Source: Torymus aiolomorphi
Lineage: Eukaryota; Arthropoda; Insecta; Hymenoptera; Torymidae
Reading direction: 5' to 3'
DNA length: 64,000 bases
NCBI GenBank assembly: GCA_036365515.1
Contig: CM070877.1
Span: 71,484,022 to 71,548,021 of the forward strand
Positions 1-11,589 of this stretch are shown one piece after another; positions within the stretch are counted from its first letter, which is position 1, and every line of letters starts with the position of its first letter. The notes beneath the pieces are model-generated. The model saw nothing but the letters and a program-made list of their open reading frames with translations. It had not been told where the DNA came from and ran no database searches. The position numbers and the translations under genes were made by a program.

Positions 1-39
1 AACAATATATTATTTCATTACATCATATTTATAATTTAA

Positions 40-706
40 GGTGGTCTTCTACCTAGCGACCCCTAAGGCCAAATTACCTAAAAAAATTAATTAAATTATA
101 AATAATATAAAACAAATTATATGTATTACTAATATCTCATTATTAATACAAAATCGCTCAAGAGATGTCCCTAAACTCATCTTATGCAGAATTATGTCAT
201 TGTTGAAAAAACTTCTGGGCAGTTTTTCTTCGCAGGTCTATGAATTTTGATGGGACAAATTGGGAATTGCTTGTAATACGTCCACCTATGGTAATAAGTA
301 CTGAATAAACATTTTGTGATAGAGTATTTTTTTCATGGGAAAAACTATATTTTTTTCTAAATTTTATGAATTTTTATGAATTTTTATGGTTTCTCGCATA
401 AAACAAATACGTTATCACAAAATGTTTATAAATCCAGAGCTTATTACCATAGGTGGATGTATTACAAGTAATTTCCAATTGGTCCCATCAAAATTCATAG
501 GCCAGCTGCAAAGAAAAACTACACAGAAATTTTTTTTTTAAAACGACACAATTCTGCATAAGATGAGTTTAGGAACCTGTCTTCCGCGGCTTTGTATTAA
601 AAATGAGTTATATTAGTTAAAAATATAATTTGTTTTATATTATTTATAGTTAAATTTACTTTTTTGGGTAATTTTGGCCTTAGGGGACGCTAGATAGAAG
701 ACCACC
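40..706. mobile_element. Palindromic MITE with TTAA flanks
   Basis: The two halves are inverted copies of each other. The left end (GGTGGTCTTCTACCTAGCGA) matches the reverse complement of the right end, and the match continues through inner blocks such as the 'CCACCTATGGTAATAAG' block near 281-300 and its inverse near 440-460. TTAA lies directly outside both ends (36-39 and 707-710), as expected of piggyBac- or Kolobok-type target sites. No transposase is encoded, so it would need one in trans. It could instead be a plain foldback repeat, because the TTAA extends the palindrome. Confidence 0.75.
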
Positions 707-718
707 TTAAAAAAATAA

Positions 719-1009
719 ATATTTTATATTGATTAACTTAATTATAATTAAATCAACTTTATTCTGTTTATTATCTTAATGATAATTTCGAAATCATTAC
801 ACTATATAATATATTTAAACTAACTAATACACACATTAAAACGACGTCTCAATAAAGCATTTTAATAAATCATCCTTTCCCACTCTTAACTATTAATAAA
901 ACAAAAATTTTTGATTCACGTATGTTTAATAATTCAATATTTTAAATAAAATTCATACTAAAAATCTTCTATCATTAAAACCCTTCCCGCCTTCCGAAAA
1001 TCAAATCGC
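719..1009. other. AT-rich spacer, nothing recognised
   Basis: Low-complexity AT-rich DNA without an ORF, repeat or motif that I can support. Confidence 0.5.
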
Positions 1010-1014
1010 ACTAT

Positions 1015-1180
1015 CGAGATCCTCAATCAATAATACAAAGGGTTTCCCCCATTGAGATAGGCAAAATGCCCTTGTTCTAGTTTCTGAAAATAACCTATTG
1101 GAACTTGTTTGGCTACCAAAAAAGTAAGCTCTATCCCTGTCCGACCATCCCTCTCCCCCCTCCTCCCCCTATAAGGCCCA
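1015..1180. repeat. Dispersed repeat fragment, inverted relative to 58.0-58.2 kb
   Basis: The segment running from 'gggtttcccccattgagataggc' through 'ggctaccaaaaaagtaagctc' to 'ccctataaggccca' is the reverse complement, with small differences, of 58010-58165. It is one end of a repeat family that also occurs at 9745-10075, 43378-43975 and 56662-58165. No coding capacity is visible. Confidence 0.7.
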
Positions 1181-1471
1181 CAAACCCCATATTTATTTTT
1201 TTATTTTTTTTTTATTTATTTATTTATATTACATTGGGGTAACCCTGCAGAGGAAAATAAATTTCCTGTTTGTAGGTCCAGTGTATAGAGGTACTTAAAA
1301 CTAAAACTAATACTAATTCTTAAAACTATTAAGTAAAACATCTCTATTTTTTAACGGTATAACAAAATTTCTGAAAACAGTAATATGTATGTATGCTATA
1401 TGCAATTATCTAAATTTTTGACTTGAGTTCCTATGACAGAGTTATAGTATCAAATCATCTTCAAAGAAAAT

Positions 1472-4400
1472 TCAACTCGTTTTCAATAAATATTTTTCAC
1501 AATCCATTTTTTTTAACTTGTACATAGTGGGTCTTTTGTCTATATCTAAAGTTTTGAGCTCGTTTGGCAGTAGATTGAATGTTTTTATTGCAGTTATGTG
1601 ATTGTTTTTTTCGCTTACTCTTTTGTCAATTTTTGGTAATAAAATAACTTTATTTCTTGTCTTACTATTTGAGTTTGTGAATATATTTTTCATTTCGTTG
1701 TAATGATATTTTGAGCAGTCTCATGTGAATAGTTGCTTAATATTCATTGGTTTATTTTGCTGGAAAGTGTTTTTGAAAACTAGTTTGAGTAGTCTGTTTT
1801 GAATATTTTGAAGCAAATGTTGATCGTTTTTATAGACCCCCCCCCCCCCGCCCTCAGGCAATTACCCCGTAGTTCATCACACTGTGAAAAAACGCATAGT
1901 AAATAACCTTTAAAGTATTTATTTGCATAAATTTATTAATTTTGTAGAAGATGAAATTTAAGTAACTTGTTTTTTTGATTAGGTAGTTAATATGTTCATC
2001 CTACTTTAGATTATAATCAAAATTAACTCCTAAATATTTACACGAGTCCACTCTCTTTAATTTTTCTTTGTTAATATAAATATCTAGATTTTTTGATACA
2101 CTGTCACAGTAATTCCCGAAAGTTATGTACACAGTTTTACTTATGCTTAATGTTGGTTTATTCAATGCGAGCCATATTGCTACTTTTTCAACATATTGAT
2201 TCATTTCCCTTTCAACTTCTTGCCAGGTTTTACCTGACGATATAACTTGTGTCATCAGCATATGATAAAATTGAGTTTTCTGACAATGTTATCAGTAAAT
2301 CATTTATATATAATATAAAAAGTAGAGGCCCAAGGATTGTTCCTTGGGGCACTCCCATCGTTATTGTTATCGGTTCACTCTCACTTTGGTCAATTCTTAC
2401 TTTCTGCTTTCTATTTATTAAGTAGCTTTGCATTAATTTATAAGCATTGCCTCTTATCCCGTACTCTTGCAACTTATGAAAAAGTATACTATAATCAACT
2501 GTATCAAAGGCTTTTGCTAGATCTAGAAATGCGACTAGAATGGGCTTATTCTTATCTAAGTTCTCATAGATCCTTTTTATAATATAGCTTAGAGCATCTC
2601 TGGTTCCTTTGTTTTTAATAAGGCCAAACTGTTTTTCGCTTAGTATTTTATGTTTGTTAATAAAATCAAAAATTCTTTCGTAGATTATCTTTTCGAAGAT
2701 TTTTGCAATATTCGATATTAATGTGTTACGTCTCGAAAATCGAGGAATATACTCTTATATTTTTATTTGGTAATCAATAATTGAAATATATTACCTTTTC
2801 CCCTTGGTGTAAGTTCTCGAAATTAATCAACCACACTTTTGGAATTAATTAGGATTTGTTTATTGCTATAAGATTTCTTTTATAAAATGACCTGGCTAGT
2901 AATTGTCTTTACAATAACTCTTCGATTTACTCGATTAATGTGTATAATTTATTCGTTGACTGAATTATATATTCGCGGGTGATTGGTACCAATGAATTAT
3001 TAATTACATTGATATAAGTATTTTCACGTAAACTGCTATAGGCTCGTATTGGCCTGTACAAAATATTCGTTGCTCTTATTATCGGCCTATTACATCGTCG
3101 TATTTATTACACATTTAATTTAGGTTAAAGATGATTTCGACGATGAATCGAGATCATCTTTTAAACAAGTTAAATGAGCGCAAGCCGTAAGTAGTTCAAT
3201 TGCGGCATTTGGAAGTGCTGAATTGACAAAAACTGCTGCACGTATACTTTTCGATTACCCGCTTCATTACGGTGTCATGTGTACAAAATGCGAATATACA
3301 CAGTTTCTACATTCGAGAAAATCACTGACGCAATTCTTAGTTTTGTCTTGAATGATACGTCACCAGACGTAACAAATGATACCGGTCTATGGTTATTAAC
3401 TATTAATTTTTCCCTGATTTGTAAATTGGTACCACTTCAGCAGCTTTTAGCGCATCCGACCATGTTGACTTTTCAATACATTTATTGATGATATGTGCCA
3501 AAGGATCTTCTATGAGATCAGATATTGTTTTGAGTGTCTTAGCATTTATTTTATCAACTCCGCCATTCTTGATTTTCAAATATTCAATTATTTTTTTAAT
3601 TTCAATTTCATTTGTAAGATTTAGGAATATTGAATTTAAGTTGCTAGGTGGTAGTTGAATAAAATTGTTACTTGGAGCAGTAATTTTGTCGCTGATTTCT
3701 TTGCCCATATTACCGTAATAGTCATTCATGATATTTGCAATTTTGGATTGGTCTTTTACTATCTCCTTGTTTTCATCATATATTTCACTTATATTATTAT
3801 TATTATCTTTTTTACCTTTGTTACCAAGTTTGGAATTTATAATTTTCCATAGTTGCCTTGGATTACCTGAGTTTTTCTCATCAGATCCTTATCGTATTTA
3901 ATTTTGGCATCTTTTATAACTTTGTTTAGACATTTAGCATAGTTTTTATATTCACTTTGTAAGGTATCATTCATTGGCTCTTTTTTAAGTTGTTTATATA
4001 ATTTGTCCTTTTTTTTACAAGATTTTAGTAATGCAGTTGTAATCCATTCTATTCTAGGTACATTATTGCCTTTAATCGGGTTCCTTTTTGATTTTCCTTG
4101 ACATTATATTATTCCATCTGTAAAGAGGTTTATTGCTTCGTTTGGATCCTCGATTTATTTGTATTCAGTCTAATATTTTTGACTTGCTATGAAAGCTATT
4201 TTTTTGTAATTTAATGTATAATTAGTTTTCTTTTTTTCCATGACTGTATTCACTAGTGGTTTTTTTATGTCTATAAGTAGCGGGTAGTGATCAGTAATAA
4301 GTGTCATTAATTTGAAAGTTTTTGCATTGATTAAGCTAGTTTTTATAAAAATATTGTCTATGCATGTTCCACTATCAGTAGTTATATTATATGGTCTAGT

Positions 4401-5018
4401 CGTATCTGTAAAGCCAGAGTAATATACATTTTCAAGAAAATTGTATAGAAAATTATGACTAATATTATTTTGTAGCATTATATTTATATTAAAGTCACCT
4501 ATTATCAAATGATTTTTAACGTTTCTCTTAAGTTGAAAACATTGATTTACTTTTAAAATAAACCCTGTATTATGCAAATCATGTGATCTGTACATAGATG
4601 AGATTTCCAAATGACTATTGTTTTTAAGGTTTATAATTGTATTTAGTATTTTTAGCCTACCCAGTTCAATTACATTAGTTGTCTGGGTTATGTCTTATTT
4701 TACATGTACGACTACACCATTTGATTTGTTTATGTGACTATGGTTATAATATATATTGTACCCATTTAGTTGATAATATTGATAGTGTTCTAAGTTACCG
4801 GTTTCAGCATATACTATCACATAAGGTTTGACTTTGAGCCTTTTATTCAAGATTTGCAATTTCTCAAAATTAGTTTTTAAACCTCTTATATTCAAATATA
4901 AAATCAAATTATCTGTTGCTTTTCTGTCTTGATTAAGAGACTTCAAGTTATTATATGCGATTTCCTACTGATATAATTGCTTATGTATGTCTTCTAATAC
5001 TTCATGATTCTGCACCAT
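1472..5018 (-). pseudogene. LINE ORF2 (endonuclease + reverse transcriptase), broken
   Basis: ORF2 would nick target DNA and prime reverse transcription. The start is the ATG at 5018, because the first residues (MVQNHEVLEDIHKQ) align with the start of the intact plus-strand copy. A TAG follows soon after (4967-4965). The endonuclease keeps the GDFN block (4170-4610), TDHYPL and the SGTCIDN block, but the conserved ETW has become ETG. RT blocks visible are the fingers (3403-3729, KIKNGGVDK), GVPQGTILGPLLFILYINDL and SYADDT (2230-2472, catalytic DD kept), and the thumb/C-terminal region (2001-2261 and 1472-1693). The reading frame changes several times and a 651-bp LTR interrupts the RT. No function is expected. 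Confidence 0.85.
2724..3374 (-). mobile_element. Solo LTR (gypsy-type) inside the LINE RT
   Basis: The segment starts TGTTACGTC and ends GACGTAACA and is flanked by the 4-bp duplication AATG (2720-2723 and 3375-3378). Read on the minus strand it resembles the LTR of the 24.5-39.4 kb element: both open TGTTACGTC...GACGTATC, both have a dyad with AAATCATCTTTAACC followed by AATAAATACG, and both end with TATAAGAGTA..ATTCCTCGA. It is therefore a related but diverged family. No internal domain is present, so it is a recombined solo LTR. Confidence 0.88.
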
Positions 5019-6161
5019 TAGTTGCATTTGGCGTTGATGGAGATACATTTGGGCTGGTTCCGATGCTAGAGACACTTCCTGCAGATTGATGAGATGACCT
5101 CTGTCGTAGATGTTGCGTAAGCGGTCTTGGTAGTTTCCATGTCGGTACTTCAGGTCTGCTAATTGTAAGTGGGTTAGCTGCAGCTGCCCTCTTTTGTGTA
5201 TTTAGTTCACTGAGAAAAAAAGAAAGCGTAATGTGCCGCAATCTTCTGTAAACAGAGCCGAAACGGTGGGGCAATGGAGGTTAGACAGTATAAGCTACCG
5301 ACTGATGCTGGCACTACCGACGCGCGGGGTAGAAATTACCGAAGCGCGGAGGTAGCGCCTCTTATGTTTTGGTTGGTGAAACAGTTGCTACCGAAAAGTG
5401 CGGTAAAGATTGCGGACAGTGCGGTAAATATTGCGGACTACGTTGCAATCACAACCTAAGCGGGCTTCGGCTATTCCCCCACGCTGCACTTCGGCACATA
5501 TGGCGTATTTTTTTTCTCGGTGTTGGGATGGCCTTGCCGATTTTCAAGTCGATAATTCAGGTTTGATATGGTAATCAGTTGCGTCTATATATTTTTTTAT
5601 CTTGTTTTTAAGTATTTCACAGTTGCTCACGTCATATGGAGAATGATTAGTATATAAGTCTGTTCTGTGTGTATTGTTACTAAAGATACATTTAGTGCAT
5701 TCTGTTTTGGTACTGTCACATGTGTTTGTTTCGTGGTTACCCGTACATTTTATGCATATCTGTTTGTTCTTGCATTTTTTCCGATTATGACCTAGCCTCC
5801 CACAGTTTTAACATGGTGAAATATTTATTAGATCATAGACCCTACGTCTTTGGTGTCCTACAAAAATTCTTTTATTGTTCTCTCTGATCAACTTGTATAT
5901 TTCAGGTGGTACTTCCATTATAACGGAGCTAAGTTTTGTTTTTTCATTTGTGTACATGTGAAGAATTGAACCACTGTTGTTTGCGTCACTAAAGTTTCTT
6001 GTATTTATATCATATTCAATTTCTTTAATTTCGATCTCTGTATAGTTGTCTATGCCAACTATTTTTATTTTTGGTTTATTTAATTTTTCAGTAGCTATAT
6101 CACACTTTGGTAGTTTTCTTTTAAGTACTTTTTCAGCAGCTGTTACACTCTCAGTGTTCAT
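5002..6161 (-). pseudogene. LINE ORF1 (Gag-like, CCHC zinc knuckles), broken
   Basis: The reading begins at the ATG at 6161 with a lysine-rich region (5808-6161). Around 5690-5815 it encodes tandem zinc-knuckle patterns (NCGRLGHNRKKC, CIKCTGNHETNTC) typical of the RNA-binding ORF1 of jockey-superfamily LINEs; a TAA sits directly before the first knuckle. The C-terminal part (5002-5274) is Ser/Pro/Asn-rich and ends at a TGA that overlaps the ORF2 ATG at 5018. The stretch 5275-5560 reads poorly as ORF1 and may hold a small insertion. ORF1 would coat the element RNA; here it is inactive. Confidence 0.7.
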
Positions 6162-6184
6162 ACAGTTAACTATGAATTTGTAGA

Positions 6185-7265
6185 GGTGCAGCTAATGGCC
6201 TAGTTACTACCAGAACGTGAAGATGTAAAAGGGTTGAAATGAACAACACTAGTTAATTGAGTTTCAACGTTTCGGACATCTTTATTTTATGTCCCTCTTC
6301 ACGAATCTAGTAAACAGTTTTAAAATTATTAATAAACAATGAGGCGATTCAACACATAAGTTTTGCTTAGTAAATAAAACAACGACTTACAATAATGTAT
6401 TTAATACAATGTCAAATGTTTGCGGGAAACTATCCGCTCGTCAATGAGAAAAACGGCGCGAATTACCGCTATATGTATAACAGAATTATGTACAAGTGTG
6501 TGTGTGCGTATTACAATCTGTGACAATGGTTGTATTGGTGGGCAACGCTTAGCCGAGAGAAGCAATTAGTACTATTGGCGAGTGAATAGGTGGGGCGCAA
6601 CCCACCTTTACAATTTCTGGGAACAGGGAGAAATATACAGCGCATATTCTCCTACTACTAACTCGGCTATTATTCATAAATTTTATACTATGAAGAAGAT
6701 AAGAATTCAAAATTAGTAATCAGCACGTTATATTCTTTAGGTAATTTATTGATCTCGAATTGTTTATTTATGAATTTACTTTTGGTGTGTATATATAAAG
6801 CTTCTGTAAATAGTCTTTTTTTTTTATTTTTTTCCTATCCAATATGTCTACAGTATTAAAATTAATAGTATGATTGTTCTCTATTCTATGTAAGTGTCAT
6901 TACGAATTTTTATCTTCTTCAAAGTATTTTTTATGGTGATCTTTAATTCGTACACCTAAACGTCTGCACGTTTGCTCAACATAGGACGCGTTACAATTAT
7001 TACAATTTATTTTATAAACAACATTGGAGTTATCGAATTTTGAGTTTTTGTCTTTGCCTAGTACTATAATGTTGTTTAATTTATTCTGTGTACTAAAAAT
7101 AACGTTTGTATTAATTATTTAAAAAAAATTTTTTGCAAAGCCTTCAATTTCTTTTACATATGGCAAGCAAATACGCATCTTATTTTCTTTGGTAGAATTG
7201 TTAGGGGTATCAGCTGTGGCATTTATATGTAGTTGGATAAAATGTATAAAATGTAGTTGGAAACG
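6185..7265 (-). pseudogene. Penelope-like element, 3' (GIY-YIG) fragment
   Basis: On the minus strand the region 6700-7200 encodes a linker (RICLPYVKEIEGFAK) and a GIY-YIG-type endonuclease block (VVYKINCNNCNASYV.QTCRRL), the layout of Penelope RT C-termini, with frameshifts and a stop after about 40 more codons. Downstream (6250-6300) lies the terminal signature 'tttcaacgtttcggacatcttt' with 'tgtccctcttca', shared with the element end at 19.14 kb and the array at 21.4-22.7 kb. The RT core is missing, so this is a 3' fragment. Confidence 0.82.
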
Positions 7266-7309
7266 ACATAATAATAGTGTTTGTAGATTACTATAGTACT
7301 CGTATATTT

Positions 7310-9302
7310 CAAAAAAATTAAAGAATAAACTTGGAAACAAACTCCGTACGATCTATTACAATAAGTACAAGTGTGAAATAGAAAAAGATAGATATACAGA
7401 CGATCTTGCGATATACAAGGAGTTCAATACCCTTAGTAAAGACACACATGTTAATGACCCCAACGAGTCTACTAAGAAAGACGACAAGTGGTGCGTTAAC
7501 CTTTCGGGCATTGAACTTCCGAATTACGTTAATGATATTTTGAAGCTAAGTGAAAAGTTCAATTTGCGACAGTGTACTTAGGCGATGATCGCCGAGCTCG
7601 AACACTCGCAAATAAAATAATTATTAACCTCCTCTCTCTTCTTCTCGCCCTCTCTCAACACACTTACCGTCCAAAAGGAGATTCTGCGGTGACGTCGTAT
7701 ACTAGGGCAAGCTACGATGCTGAAAAGGTTGGGAAGGGCGATTGTGCAAAATAAGTACTCAAACAATAATTCAAACTAATTCTCAGTTTATTCAACTATA
7801 ACCCTAACTACAGTTCGCTCAGGCTCATTCACTGTCACTCTCACTCTCTATCCGCAACGCTAACTCCCTTGCACTCACTCTCTCCAACTGCCAAGAAGCA
7901 CCGCCGCGAGCACGCACATTCGCGCGACCGGAGTCGTCGCTATGCTGCTCCGCCGCTTCGTTGTTCTCCCTCTCTCCACCCGCCGCGCTCAACTCTCTCC
8001 CTTTACCCTGTCGTCATACACGAGGCCACGCGTGGACTCAAGCGCAAAGCCGAAAACTCTCTCTCTCTCTCTCCTCTCTCCACAATCGCCGCGCTCAAGG
8101 CCACACGAACACCTCTATCCCACGCGCACGCCGAACGCACAACAAACTCTCTCGCAACGCGACACGCCCCACCCTCGTCTTTCTCTCTCTCTCTCTCTCT
8201 CCACTTCGCCGCGCTCTCTCTCTCTCTCACTCTCGTCCTCAACGCGTAAGCGATCTCCGCTCGTGCACTATTTCGCCAAACACACACCTTGTGTCGTCTC
8301 CCTGGAACAGCTGCACTCGTCGCCGTGATGTCTCCTCGCCGTTGACCGGGATCTCGGAGGCTCCTCCGCGCGTTCCCCTGTACGCGCTCTCTCTCTCTCT
8401 TCTTTTTACTCACGCGTCACTGCTCTCTACTCGTTTCTCCTCTCGTTCTCTCTTTTTCCTCCGTAATGCTCCTGCTTCACTTTTGCTTGCTCAAATCTTC
8501 TCGCTGATAAAATACTCTCTCTCTCTACTTCTCTCTTTTTAACGTACTCTCTGCATCCGCTTACTCCGAACTGACGTTTTTCGTGACGCGCCGGCAACTC
8601 TTTTCAAACAACTGTCGTCACCATAGCAACCCCTGCCTGCCTGCTCGATGCTGCCGCTCCGCCACTGCCAGCGAGGTGCTGCCAACTCGCTCGACGCGAC
8701 GGCCGCATGAGAACGCGCAAATTTCGAACGCGCTGCCCGCTCTCTCTTCGTTACCACTCCACCCAAATACCCACCCGTAACCAGCTCATGGCAACTATAA
8801 CCGCAACCACATCCAACCAAAGTCTCGCCGCTCATATACCGAGGCAAAACACACGCAACAACAAAATCATAAAGGGAAAAAGGCCCTATTAGTAATTCGG
8901 CCTAGATATCAATAATTGTCCGGCCGACACGAGTCGAGAGAGAAAAGCAAACGAGGAGTCAAAATACAACGTTACAAATTTTAACAATAAATTCGATGAC
9001 AGTTTAGCAATTAATTAATTACGTTAAGAACTTTGAAACTTTTGTTACACAGTATCCTGAAAAATGTGATATTCCAAAAATAAGAGGAATTCTCTCAATG
9101 TCATAAAAAAATTTTATAGTACAGATCTTTCAATTCATTCTCATTTTGATAAAAAATTTAAAATGGATCTTACCAAAACAAAACAATTTATAAAAAAAAA
9201 ATGCTGATGTGTTAATTACTAGAGCCGACAAGGGAAATGCAACTGTCATCTTTAAAAAATCTACATACAATGAAGAACTCGAAGATTTATTCTGTAATAA
9301 TT
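7310..9302 (+). pseudogene. Penelope-like element, 5' fragment, split by a solo LTR
   Basis: Two pieces belong together. 7310-7572 encodes KLRTIYYNKYKCEIEKD and then WCVNLSGIELPNYVNDIL..SEKFNL, the N-terminal region of Penelope polyproteins. 8977-9302 continues and includes LITRADKGNATVIFKKSTYN, the conserved 'ADKGN.TV' block just before the RT. The first piece lies head-to-head with the minus-strand Penelope fragment. The second ends abruptly at about 9302, where an unrelated minus-strand ORF begins. In-frame stops are present in the second piece. Confidence 0.78.
7573..8976 (-). mobile_element. Solo-LTR-like insertion, CT/GA-rich
   Basis: This block separates the two halves of a Penelope reading frame. 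On the minus strand it begins TGTAACG (8976) and ends AAGTACA (7573), the TG...CA form of LTRs, and contains AATAAA (near 7790) towards its 3' side. The interior has several CT-rich runs that produce long but spurious ORFs on both strands. I find no clean target duplication (left flank GACAG, right flank AATTT), so the boundaries rest on the continuity of the Penelope coding sequence. Confidence 0.6.
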
Positions 9303-9702
9303 TATTTTTGTCTTGCAGTTCTTTATTCAATTGTTTTAGTAAAGTACTTGTATCATTTATTGTTGCATTTTGCAATTCTAGTGTCTTTTCTGCTAGCTCC
9401 GCTAGTATTTCTCTTCTTATTTCATCAGTTTGTTTCATTTTAATATGTGCTATTATCATTTTTACTGTCTCACTCAACTGTCCTTCTGCCTCATCATAGG
9501 TTATGTTAGACACGTGCACATGCTCCGGACAAATTACTAAGTTACCTCCTAGATTTTTTGTGTTGTTTAATCTATCGAAATAACGTTGATGATATGCATC
9601 TCCACATATAATACAAACTACTGTTACACTCGGTTTTGCTGGGTGGCACTTATATACTTTTGTACTACTCTTATCGGGAGGTTGTTTCCTTCCCGGCGCC
9701 AT
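9130..9702 (-). CDS. Orphan zinc-finger/coiled-coil protein, probably ORF1 of a LINE
   Basis: The ORF starts at an ATG followed by a basic region (APGRKQPPDKSS). A cysteine/histidine cluster of PHD-like spacing follows (CHPAKP, CIICGDAYHQRYF, then VICPEHVHV; residues about 19-62). Next comes a charged helical stretch rich in E/K/L/Q (residues about 70-140: ILAELAEKTLELQN..LLKQLNKELQDKNKLL) that should form a coiled coil. Zinc finger plus coiled coil is a known layout of ORF1 proteins in some insect LINEs. Homology to this element probably ends near 9303; the last 55 codons read antisense through the Penelope fragment. The upstream DNA holds no recognisable host promoter. A host gene is possible but less likely. 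Confidence 0.5.
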   Translation of the reverse strand: MAPGRKQPPDKSSTKVYKCHPAKPSVTVVCIICGDAYHQRYFDRLNNTKNLGGNLVICPEHVHVSNITYDEAEGQLSETVKMIIAHIKMKQTDEIRREILAELAEKTLELQNATINDTSTLLKQLNKELQDKNKLLQNKSSSSSLYVDFLKMTVAFPLSALVINTSAFFFYKLFCFGKIHFKFFIKMRMN

Positions 9703-9744
9703 GTTAGCGTATATCAGTTTAATAATATATCGTATAATATTTCA

Positions 9745-10075
9745 GATATTAATTTTTTTTCTCAATAGGATCAGTTAAGAAAAATCTGAAAAAATTCAGG
9801 CTACTATTTTGATAGTTAGGCAATATACCTAAATTTTTTCAGATTTATTGAAGGTCATCTACAAGGTAAAAAAAAATATAGGTAACTTTAATTGCGTGTT
9901 GTTTAAGTATCCTTAAAATGGACCTACGATAACTTTTTTCTTTTAAATGCGTGTTTTGATTTGAGTAAAATGATCCAGGTATTAATATTCTAATGGTGGG
10001 CCGTTGTCAAAATCGCAGAAAACTGCATTTTTAGGCACGACCGCTACTCGGGAGAGCCTTATAATTTCACCAGAG
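9745..10075. repeat. Dispersed repeat family copy (empty-site copy)
   Basis: This matches 57020-57165 plus 57843-58010 in inverted orientation: shared blocks include 'ctcaatnggatcagttaag', 'aaatctgaaaaaattcagg', 'ggtcatctacaaggtaaa' and 'tcaaaatcgcagaaaactgc'. An internal hairpin (AAATCTGAAAAAATTCAGG against CCTAAATTTTTTCAGATTT) lies at about 9782-9843. Here TTAA at 9910-9913 is unoccupied, whereas the 57-kb copy carries a MITE at the same point. Confidence 0.75.
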
Positions 10076-10507
10076 TGAAAATTGTAAGAATTCAAATATC
10101 GAAAATTTAATGTGTAAAAATCATTTTCCTCCCAGAATTAGTGCGTTTTGAACATTTTCTGTCATGTACATATGTCTATACGCCCATATGTACGCATGTT
10201 GCTCGATTATCTCAATGAATTTTCGATCGATTCCTCCGGGATTCCGGAAAAATACTCCTCTAATTATACCAAAGTGCTTGTTCTTTATTGAGAAAGATCG
10301 ATGAAAAACTTTTAAAATTCGAGCACAAAGAAATGTTTCAAAAAATTGATTTTTAAGCCTAGTGCCTAGAAAAATTAATTTTAAGTTAATATCTATAGGT
10401 CTATCTGCTAAAACTAATTAAAAGAAACATTTTTTCTGTTGGACACTTTTTTCTACGATCAATATTTGCCAAGATAATTGCGAAAAACTGCAAAGAAGGT
10501 CAAAAAT

Positions 10508-11292
10508 GGACGATTTTCGACTATAACTTGACAGGATTTCATTTTACACAAAAATTTTAAACACAAAAGTTGTAGATAATATTTAAATAAAGTTTTTTCC
10601 CGTTTAACATTTTCATCTAAAATCAACTCCTGACGAGTTAGACTTATAAAAACGATTTTAAACGCCAAAATATACATAAAATGAACAATTATCGGCTACA
10701 ACTTGACAGGATTTCATTTTATATAGAAATGTTAGATGTAAAAGTTGTAGATTATAATAAAACAAAACGTTTTCCATTTAACATTTTCATCTAAACTCAA
10801 CTCCTGATGAGTTAGACTTATAAAAACGATTTTAAACGCCAAAATATACATAAAATGGACGATTTTCGGCTACAATTTGACAGAATTTCATTTTACACAA
10901 AAATGTTAAATACAAAAGTTCTAGATAATATTTAAATAAAACTTTTTCTCATTTAGTATTTTCATATAAAATAAATTCCTGACCTCACAGACCTATAAAA
11001 CGGATTTTTAATACCTAAATACTCCTGAAACAGTCGATTTTCGCTTATCATACAAGAATTTGCCTTTCAATAAAACTGTTAACTAGAAAGCATGTACATA
11101 ACGTTTAAACAATACTTATTCCCAGTTAACATTTTTATGTACAATCATTTCTAAATCATCTAAACATATAAACGCAATTTAATGCATCAATACATCCCGT
11201 ATAGTGAATTTCGCTTATTGTTTAACAGAATTCAATTTGACAAAGAAATATTCGATACAATAGTTATAAATAAGATTGGAAAAATCGATATG
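10508..11292. repeat. Tandem repeat, about 173-bp unit, 4.5 copies
   Basis: Units begin near 10508, 10683, 10856, 11031 and 11201 (partial). Each has the order 'gattttcg.ct...aacttgacaggatttcatttta', 'acaaaagttgtagat', 'tttaacattttcat', 'taaaaacgattttaa'. The first two units are very similar and similarity falls towards the right. One detached unit lies at 39700-39815. No ORF; satellite-like. Confidence 0.85.
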
Positions 11293-11589
11293 ACATTCCA
11301 AAGATAATATAATTGTTAATTATGGGCAAGGTTTGTTCAAATAAATCACACCGGCTAACGAAAAACAATAACTTTATTCACTAAGCTCCCGACTTCCTCT
11401 GGTACAGCTCTCTCTCTTACAACCGCTCTGTGCGGAGGGTGACGATCAAGTGAGCTCCCGCTCGCATTTTTCCATATACGCTTACTACTATACTCGCGTG
11501 ATGGCGCTGTGCATACTCTTTCTATTACTCTGACATAAATGTACCTCATATCTTAACAATAATTACAAAAACATAATAATAAAATACAA
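11293..11589. other. Unassigned segment
   Basis: Mixed-composition DNA with a CT-rich part (11395-11470). A 64-codon minus-strand ORF is present but has no recognisable domain. It may be an LTR scrap; I cannot support a call. Confidence 0.3.

Larger units (their letters stand above)
1200..6170 (-). mobile_element. Non-LTR retrotransposon (jockey/CR1-like LINE), minus strand, decayed
   Basis: A two-ORF LINE read from right to left: ORF1 with zinc knuckles (5.0-6.2 kb), ORF2 with an endonuclease (about 4.2-5.0 kb) and a reverse transcriptase (about 1.5-4.1 kb), a 3' UTR, and a TAAA-type tail near 1200-1235. It is the same family as the plus-strand copy at 39.96-43.2 kb: protein blocks match throughout, and both 3' UTRs share 'agttttaagtac' followed by a ggacct block. 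A solo LTR (2724-3374) sits in the RT. Stops and frameshifts make it non-functional. The exact 5' end near 6170 is uncertain because a Penelope end begins right beside it. Confidence 0.85.

Noticed and set aside
2337..2582. Plus-strand 81-codon ORF
   Set aside because: Antisense shadow of the LINE RT.
7869..8542. Several overlapping 120-190 codon ORFs on both strands
   Set aside because: They are products of CT/GA-rich low-complexity DNA in a solo-LTR-like insertion (Ser/Leu repeats in one frame, Arg/Glu in the other).
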